DNA of 64,000 bases from assembly GCF_003853645.1 (NCBI RefSeq), contig NZ_QTPO01000009.1, positions 62,001 through 126,000 of the forward strand, in the 5' to 3' direction. Position 1 is the first letter of the stretch. Every line of letters begins with the position of its first letter. This stretch comes from Burkholderia sp. Bp9143. GTDB taxonomy: Bacteria; Pseudomonadota; Gammaproteobacteria; Burkholderiales; Burkholderiaceae. The notes under the pieces were generated by a model. It had not been told where the DNA came from and ran no database searches. It saw only the letters and a program-made list of their open reading frames with translations. A program made the translations under genes and the position numbers. This document shows positions 58,196-64,000 of this stretch, piece by piece.

Positions 58196-59608
58196 TTACG
58201 ACCAGTTCGCGTGGAAGCTGCCCGGCTTGTCGGTACGCTCGAACGTATGCGCGCCGAAGAAGTCGCGCTGCGCCTGCACAAGATTCGCCGGCAGCCGCTC
58301 GGAGCGGTAGCTGTCGAAGTACGCGACCGCCGACGCGAACGCCGGCACCGGCACGCCTGCCTTCACCGCCGCCACCACGACGTCGCGCAGCGACGCCTGA
58401 TAGTTTGCGGCGATGTCCTTGAAATACGGGTCGAGCAGCAGGTTCGCGAGCGCCGGATCCTTTGCGTACGCGTCCGTGATCTTCTGCAGGAAGCGCGCGC
58501 GGATGATGCAGCCCGCGCGGAAGATCTTCGCGATCGTCCCGAGATCGAGGCTCCAGCCGTACTCTTCGGACGCCGTGCGCAGCTGCGCGAAGCCCTGCGC
58601 GTACGAGATCACCTTGCTCAGGTACAGCGCGCGGCGCACCGCTTCGATGAACGCCGCACGGTCGCCGTCGAACGGCGCGGCGGCCGGGCCCGACAGGATC
58701 TTGCTGGCCGCGACGCGCTCGGTCTTCAGCGACGACAGCACGCGCGCGAACACCGACTCGGTGATCAGCGGCAGCGGCACGCCGAGATCCAGCGCGTTCT
58801 GGCTCGTCCACTTGCCGGTGCCCTTCTGCGCGGCGCGGTCGAGGATCACGTCGACGAGGTGCTTGCCGGTTTCGTCGTCCTTCTTGCCGAAGATCTTCGA
58901 CGTGATCTCGATCAGGTAGCTGTCGAGCTCGCCCTGGTTCCACTCGGTGTATACCGCGCCGAGTTCGTCGTTGGTCAGGCCCGCGACGTCCTTCAGCACC
59001 GCATAGCTTTCGGCGATCAACTGCATGTCGCCGTATTCGATGCCGTTGTGGACCATCTTCACGTAGTGGCCCGCACCGTCCGAACCCATGTACGCGACGC
59101 ACGGCTCGCCGTCCGACGGCGCCTTCGCGGCGATCTGCTTGAGGATCGGCTCGACCAGGTCGTACGCGTCGCGCTGGCCGCCGGGCATGATCGACGGGCC
59201 GCGCAGCGCACCCTCTTCGCCGCCCGACACGCCGGTACCGATGAAGTGCAGGCCCGACTGCGCGAGCTCCCGGTTGCGGCGGATCGTGTCCGTGAAGTGC
59301 GTATTGCCGCCGTCGATCAGCACGTCGCCCTTCTCGAGCAGCGGCTTGAGCGATGCGATCGTCGCATCGGTCGCTTCGCCGGCCTTCACCATCATCAGGA
59401 TCCGGCGCGGCGTTTCGAGCGACGCGACGAACGCCTCGAGCGTATAGGTCGGCGCCAGATTGCGGCCGGGGAATTCGGCGATCAGTTCGTCGGTTTTCTC
59501 GCGGCTGCGGTTGTACACCGACACCGCGTAACCGCGGCTCTCGATATTGAGTGCGAGATTGCGGCCCATCACCGCGAGCCCGATCACACCGATTGCTTGT
59601 TTGCCCAT
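58196..59608 (-). CDS. gnd: 6-phosphogluconate dehydrogenase (decarboxylating)
   Basis: Converts 6-phosphogluconate to ribulose 5-phosphate with NADP. The 470 residues fit the long, dimeric form: [27 protein letters not shown] with the NADP-binding Asn-Arg-Ser, [40 protein letters not shown] with the catalytic Lys, and the tail with SFHANW. ATG at 59608. Burkholderia often uses Entner-Doudoroff, so this gives the oxidative pentose route. Confidence 0.98.
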   Translation of the reverse strand: MGKQAIGVIGLAVMGRNLALNIESRGYAVSVYNRSREKTDELIAEFPGRNLAPTYTLEAFVASLETPRRILMMVKAGEATDATIASLKPLLEKGDVLIDGGNTHFTDTIRRNRELAQSGLHFIGTGVSGGEEGALRGPSIMPGGQRDAYDLVEPILKQIAAKAPSDGEPCVAYMGSDGAGHYVKMVHNGIEYGDMQLIAESYAVLKDVAGLTNDELGAVYTEWNQGELDSYLIEITSKIFGKKDDETGKHLVDVILDRAAQKGTGKWTSQNALDLGVPLPLITESVFARVLSSLKTERVAASKILSGPAAAPFDGDRAAFIEAVRRALYLSKVISYAQGFAQLRTASEEYGWSLDLGTIAKIFRAGCIIRARFLQKITDAYAKDPALANLLLDPYFKDIAANYQASLRDVVVAAVKAGVPVPAFASAVAYFDSYRSERLPANLVQAQRDFFGAHTFERTDKPGSFHANWS

Positions 59609-59705
59609 TAGTCAATTCTCCGGAAAAAACGGGGCGCGACCCGAACCGGGCCGCGCGCACAGGCGAAAGGATAGTGGAAACCCGACCGCGATGCGCGCTA
59701 GCGTG

Positions 59706-60347
59706 TCATTGCTCCGCGTGGGGCAGGCGCCGGAACACGACGCTCAGGTTGTTCGCCGGCATCTCGACGACCTCGATGCAATCGAGCCCGCGGTCGAGGC
59801 CGAGCGCGACGACCGTCTCGAGATCGCGCACGCCCCACGACGGGTCGCGGCTGCGCAACTGCTGGTCGAACGCTTCGTTGGACGGCGCCGTGTGCCGGCC
59901 TTCGCGGCGATACGGGCCGTACAGGAACAGCACGCCGCCCGGGCGCAGCACGCGCGACGCGCCGGCGAACAGCGCGTCGGTGCAGGCCCACGGCGAGATG
60001 TGAATCATGTTGATGCAGACGATCGCGTCGAACGCCGCGGCCGGCCACGACGCGTCGCGCACGTCGAACGCCAGCGGCTCGGCCAGGTTCGCGAGGCCGG
60101 CATGCGCGACCCACGCGGCGATCGATCGGCGCGCGTGTGCGTCGGGATCGCTCGGCTGCCAGCGCAGCCCCGGCAGCGCCTGCGCGAAATGGACCGCATG
60201 TTGCCCGGTGCCGCTCGCGATCTCGAGCACGCTGCCGCTGGCCGGCAGCACGCGGCGCAACACGTCGAGGATCGGCCCGCGATTGCGCTCGGCCGCCGGC
60301 GCCGACAGCCGCGCGGACGGATCGGGCGAAGACGTCGGCCCGGTCAC
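59706..60347 (-). CDS. DUF938 SAM-dependent methyltransferase-like protein
   Basis: 213 residues: RNRGPILDVLRRVLPASGSVLEIASGTGQHAVHFA gives the SAM-binding motif, then VCINMIHISPWACTDALFAGA and LFLYGPYRREGRHTAPSNEAFD. These mark the DUF938 family, substrate unknown. GTG start at 60347 overlaps the sirtuin stop as GTGA, so the two are translationally coupled. 97 bp before gnd. Confidence 0.9.
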   Translation of the reverse strand: MTGPTSSPDPSARLSAPAAERNRGPILDVLRRVLPASGSVLEIASGTGQHAVHFAQALPGLRWQPSDPDAHARRSIAAWVAHAGLANLAEPLAFDVRDASWPAAAFDAIVCINMIHISPWACTDALFAGASRVLRPGGVLFLYGPYRREGRHTAPSNEAFDQQLRSRDPSWGVRDLETVVALGLDRGLDCIEVVEMPANNLSVVFRRLPHAEQ

Positions 60348-61240
60348 GATGCGTGCTCCGGTGCGCTGCCGGGAACGCCCAGCCGCGCGTTCAGCGCGTC
60401 GAGCGCGGGCGCGCAACGCGCCTCGACCTTCAGCGTCAGCATCGGATCGGCGCGCGTGTGGCCGAGGTTCAGTGCGGCGACGGGCTTGTTCTGCGCCTGG
60501 GCCCACACGCAGAACCGGTAGCCTGAATACACCATCAGCGACGAACCGACGACGAGCAGCGCATCCGCCGCATCGAGCGCCTGCGACGCCAGCGCGACGC
60601 GTTCGCGCGGCACGTTCTCGCCGAAGAACACCACCGCCGGCTTCAGCAGCCCGCCGCAGGCCGGACAGGCCGGAATGCGGAACGTGTCGAGCGCGGCCCA
60701 TTCGAGGTGCGCGTCGCCGTCGGCAGCGGGCTCCGCCTGCGCGCCCAACAGTTCGGGGTTGTCCGTTTCGAGCACGTCCTGGATCGTCGCGCGCGCGTGC
60801 TGCGCGCCGCAATCGAGGCACGTGACGCCATTGATGCCGCCATGCAGTTCGATCACGTCGCCGCTGCCTGCACGCTGGTGCAGGCCGTCGACATTCTGCG
60901 TGACGAGGCGTTCGATCCGGCCGGTGCCGCCGAGCCGTGCGAGCGCGACGTGCGAGCGGTTCGGCTGCGCACGGCCGACCACGGGCCAGCCGATCATGCT
61001 GCGCGCCCAGTAGCGCCGGCGCGCCGCCTCGGAACCGAGGAATTCGTGGAGTTGGATCGGCGGCGACCGCATCCATTGACCGTTGCGGTCGCGATAGCCG
61101 GGAATGCCGGAATCCGTGCTGATGCCCGCACCGGTCAGCACGAGCAGCCGCGGATGGCGCTCGACGAACGTGTGCAGCGCATCGAGTGCGGCCGTATCGA
61201 TGCTGGCGGATGAGGGGTCGGGCAAGGCGATGTCGTTCAT
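60344..61240 (-). CDS. NAD-dependent protein deacylase, sirtuin (SIRT4-like class)
   Basis: 298 residues with the sirtuin core: LVLTGAGISTDSGIPGYRDRNG, LVTQNVDGLHQRAGS, catalytic His in IELHGGINGVTC, zinc cysteines in CLDC and CPAC, and VVGSSLMVYSGYRF. The GYRDRNG form is that of class II sirtuins rather than of CobB. Removes acyl groups from lysines using NAD. ATG at 61240; upstream-open frame ignored. Confidence 0.94.
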   Translation of the reverse strand: MNDIALPDPSSASIDTAALDALHTFVERHPRLLVLTGAGISTDSGIPGYRDRNGQWMRSPPIQLHEFLGSEAARRRYWARSMIGWPVVGRAQPNRSHVALARLGGTGRIERLVTQNVDGLHQRAGSGDVIELHGGINGVTCLDCGAQHARATIQDVLETDNPELLGAQAEPAADGDAHLEWAALDTFRIPACPACGGLLKPAVVFFGENVPRERVALASQALDAADALLVVGSSLMVYSGYRFCVWAQAQNKPVAALNLGHTRADPMLTLKVEARCAPALDALNARLGVPGSAPEHAS

Positions 61241-61349
61241 GTTGGCGGCGCGTGATCGGGCGCGGTGGCAAGCCGTGCGGCCAGCGCGCCAGCACATGAT
61301 ACAGAACGCCGCACGATCCGGCCGGCGGTCCGCGCGGCACCGGCGCGGC

Positions 61350-61425
61350 AAAAAAAAGACGCCCATCGACCACATGGCGATGGGCGCTTCAACAATTGAT
61401 CCATCGGGGTAGTGGATCAACTGAC
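61350..61425 (-). ncRNA. Candidate small RNA ending in a strong orphan terminator
   Basis: On the minus strand an 8-bp hairpin (61420-61413 with 61403-61396) is followed by a 9-bp hairpin (61386-61378 with 61368-61360) and then by eight T at about 61357-61350. The second is a textbook intrinsic terminator, yet no gene on this strand ends here; the sirtuin gene begins 110 bp beyond it. A short RNA is the simplest reading. The 5' end is unknown. Confidence 0.4.
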
Positions 61426-62565
61426 AGCACAATGTCGTCGGATCCACCGCGGTGCGGCCGGCGGACCGTTCCCCTGAACTACTCCTTCGATTTCCTGATG
61501 TTGCCCTGATGTTTGCGCGGATCGCCGCGCGGCACGGCGTGCGGCACGCACACGCATGCGTAGCGTGGGGCGCGCCTGCGTTTCGCGCGTCGGCATGGCG
61601 ATCCGGAAGTCATGGTCGTCCATCTGCGTGCACCGGCGGTTGATCCCCGACGGCCGACTGGCACTGGTCGGCCTCGTGCATCACGCCCGCACGTCGTCGT
61701 TCAGAACGAACCCGATTTGTTCGGATGGAACGAAAAGCCGCTCGCTCATGTCGCCGCACTCAACGGCGAAGCGAATTCACGGGCAGGTCGGCGATTCATG
61801 TTTGCAACATGACACGTTGCGATTCGATCTGTTCTCATTCTCTTGTCCCCGTCTTGTATGTATCCGACCCACTGAAGCGATGGCCGGGCCCTACTTCGCC
61901 GGCCATCGCGCTCACGGCGCATACAGACATGCAAGGAGCGCACCATGCTTCGCGGCGTAAGGCCCCACGGCCCGTGAAATGACCCCGATGCAAATCGCAC
62001 GGCAACGGAAATGCGTGAACGTTTCGAAAGTGAAACGACGGCAAACGACCCGCGACCGATGGCGGCCGGGCGCGACGCCGGTGTTGCAGGAATGTGACGC
62101 GTGCGCCGGCGGGGCATTTGCACCCGTTCGATGCCGACGATCCGCTTACAGTTGCCCGACCCTGGCCGAACATGCGCATGCCTGCACGAACTGCCGATCC
62201 GTCACGAAGATCAGGGTTGATTCATCAGGAATCCGGAGTTCCCTGTCCATAGCCGAAGCCGCGGGTTGCAACGGATCGACTCACCGCCGGGCACGTTTCG
62301 TTCCCGACCTGCCGCTGGCGCCCCGTGGCCACATGCCATCGCCCCGACGACCTGCCAGCATGACGGATCGTGAACGGCCCGCGCCGAACAGCCGCGCCAC
62401 CCGGAAGGAACCACCCGGAGCGCCGCAAACGCCCGCAGCGCTTGCCGCATGCCCGATTCGAATAGTCGTCGACGGAACTATTCGGTTCCGATGGCGATCA
62501 TGTTAACTTCCGTCCATCGCTCAGACCGGCGGGCCACGTTTCGATGCGCGCCCGCACGCCTACCC
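61426..62565. other. 1.1-kb region without a convincing gene
   Basis: Frames of 60-130 codons exist on both strands, but none has the composition of a real gene or a family motif. A 10-codon frame with AAGGAG ahead lies at 61945-61977. A short dyad (CGGAAC..GTTCCG at about 62472-62489) and a GTTAAC site (62502-62507) lie just before the channel gene. It could be a decayed gene, an RNA locus or a regulatory region. Confidence 0.4.
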
Positions 62566-64000
62566 ATGCGACATTTCCTGCTCGGCTGGCTGCTCGCCGC
62601 CATCGTATCGGCCGCCCACTCGGCCGCCCCTGCACCGGCCGCCGCATCGGCCGCCTCCGGCGCCGTGCCCGCGCTGACGCCGCAACAGGCGCAGCAGGCC
62701 CTCTCCGTCCTGCAAAACCCGCGCGAGCGCGACCAGGTCGAAACGACGTTGCGCGCGATCGCGGCCGTCGGCGTGCTGAGCACGCCCGCGCTCCCGGCGA
62801 GCGCCGCGGCGCCGGCCAGCGCGGCATCGGTTGCCGCCGCCCCCGCCGCGCTCACGACGAACGGGCTCGCGTCGATGCTCGTCCGTCAGGGATCGCGCTG
62901 GGCCGGTGAAATCGGCGGCGCGCTGAACGAATCGCTGCGCTCGCTGCTCGACGTCGGCTCGGTCGGCAACTGGTGGCACGAGCGGCTCGTGCGCGCCGAC
63001 GAACGTGCCGATCTCACGCGCGCGATCCTGATCATCCTCGCCGTGCTCGTACCCGCGTTCGTCGTCGAATGGGTCGCGAAGCGGCTGCTGCGGCGCGCGC
63101 TGGCCGCCCTGAGCGCGCGGCGCGCCGAATCGTCGCGCCGGGCCGAAGCCGACGCACCCGACCACGAGCCGCCCGGGCCCGACGACACCGCGTCAACGCA
63201 GGAACCGGCCACCTCCGCTGCGAGGACCGACGGGACCGAGACGCCCGATACGTCATCGCAAGGCCGCGGCCACGCACGGCGCCATACCACGCTGCTGCGC
63301 CGGATGCCGCGCGCGCTGGTCAGCCTCGCACTGCGGGCAGTGCCGCTGCTGGTGTTCGTCGGCGTCGCGAGCCTGACGATGTCGGTGCTCGACGGCACCG
63401 GCACGCCGACCGAAACCGCACTCGAATCGCTGATCGACATCTACGTGATCTGCCGCCTCGTGACGATCGTCAGCCGGCTGTTCTTCCAGCCCGATGCGCG
63501 GCAACTGAGGCTGCTGCACATCAGCGACGCATGGGCCGCGTTCGCGCAGCGCTCGATCGCGCGGATCGTGATCGTCGTCGGCGCCTGCACGGCAGCGGTC
63601 GAGATCGCTGCGAGCTTCGGCCTCAGCGACGCCGGTCACGTCGCGCTGCTGAAGGCTGTCGCGCTCGTCGGCCACTTGATGATCTCGGCGCTGATCCTCC
63701 GGTGCCGCCAGCCGGTCGCCGCGCGCATCCGCGCGGCGGGCGAAGATCGGCCTGCGTTCGCGATGATCGGCAATGCGCTCGCCGACGCGTGGGCGCCCGT
63801 GTCGGTGTTCGTCGTGATGGCGTTGTGGTTCGTGTGGGCGCTCGACGTCCACAACGGCTATCGCGTGCTGATCACGCTCGGCGGCCGCTCGATCGCCGTG
63901 ATGATCGGCATGCGGATCGTGTCGATCGTCGTGTTCGGCGCGCTCGCGCGGCTGTTCCAGCGCCGCGACGACGATCGCACGCTCGTCCACCTGCACGCGT
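62566..64000 (+). CDS. Mechanosensitive channel-like membrane protein, 3' end outside window
   Basis: 478 codons are visible and the frame is open at the edge. Signal sequence (MRHFLLGWLLAAIVSAAHSA), an Ala-rich periplasmic part, then many membrane helices (AILIILAVLVPAFVVEWVAKRLL, ALRAVPLLVFVGVASLTMSV, SIARIVIVVGACTAAVEIA). Layout resembles large MscS-family proteins such as YbiO, whose pore domain would lie beyond the window. A second ATG at 62544 is out of frame. Highly charged linker at about 180-240. Confidence 0.8.
   Translation, partial: MRHFLLGWLLAAIVSAAHSAAPAPAAASAASGAVPALTPQQAQQALSVLQNPRERDQVETTLRAIAAVGVLSTPALPASAAAPASAASVAAAPAALTTNGLASMLVRQGSRWAGEIGGALNESLRSLLDVGSVGNWWHERLVRADERADLTRAILIILAVLVPAFVVEWVAKRLLRRALAALSARRAESSRRAEADAPDHEPPGPDDTASTQEPATSAARTDGTETPDTSSQGRGHARRHTTLLRRMPRALVSLALRAVPLLVFVGVASLTMSVLDGTGTPTETALESLIDIYVICRLVTIVSRLFFQPDARQLRLLHISDAWAAFAQRSIARIVIVVGACTAAVEIAASFGLSDAGHVALLKAVALVGHLMISALILRCRQPVAARIRAAGEDRPAFAMIGNALADAWAPVSVFVVMALWFVWALDVHNGYRVLITLGGRSIAVMIGMRIVSIVVFGALARLFQRRDDDRTLVHLHA

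Noticed and set aside
61556..61960. 134-codon plus-strand frame in the gene-free region
   Set aside because: No family motif, no good start site and mixed composition; not supported as a gene.

Overview
The window is GC-rich (about two thirds G+C), with dense genes and codon use typical of Burkholderia. The gene order points to the Burkholderia cepacia complex: fimV-truA-trpFB-methyltransferase-trpA-accD-folC, asd-leuBDC, gltA-sdhEBADC-gntR | mdh-citE-like-prpD-acnA, then lipA with its foldase. From memory this matches the second chromosome of that group. The predicted lipase matches the B. cepacia lipase in catalytic residues (Ser87, Asp264, His286), disulfide cysteines and a 44-residue signal peptide. 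Strain or species cannot be decided from sequence alone. Layout: 1-8.3 kb is one minus-strand run from fimV to a folC cut by the window edge. It makes the last steps of tryptophan synthesis, malonyl-CoA and folate, with an orphan DNA methyltransferase between trpB and trpA. 8.3-13.7 kb holds asd and the leu genes, with an entericidin-type lipoprotein inside leuCDB and a probable Thr/Ile/Lys-rich leader peptide before asd. 13.8-24.2 kb is accessory: repeats, two truncated genes meeting head to head, a cupin, a GST-like gene, a decayed monooxygenase/amidase pair, a LysP-type permease with an Lrp regulator, a DDAH, a DUF1479 protein, a VOC protein and an AraC regulator. 24.3-37.9 kb is the TCA-cycle locus: citrate synthase, succinate dehydrogenase, malate dehydrogenase and aconitase, plus a PrpD-family dehydratase and a lyase of the CitE/HpcH type, with a GntR regulator at the divergent centre. 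A 285-bp nest of perfect inverted repeats lies just before acnA. 38-64 kb is a series of small accessory units: an ArsR-SRPBCC-DUF1801 operon, a secreted sedolisin, an MFS exporter, a polyamine-type ABC importer with a divergent MocR regulator, lipase plus foldase, a copper-uptake group (OprC-like receptor, DUF2946, cytochrome b561), an NlpD-like lipoprotein, gnd, a DUF938 methyltransferase overlapping a sirtuin, a stretch of over 1 kb without convincing genes that contains an orphan terminator, and a mechanosensitive channel cut by the right edge. No tRNA, rRNA, CRISPR array or intact insertion sequence was seen. The observations most worth testing are the candidate attenuator peptide before asd (10014-10133) and the nested inverted-repeat element before acnA (34887-35171).
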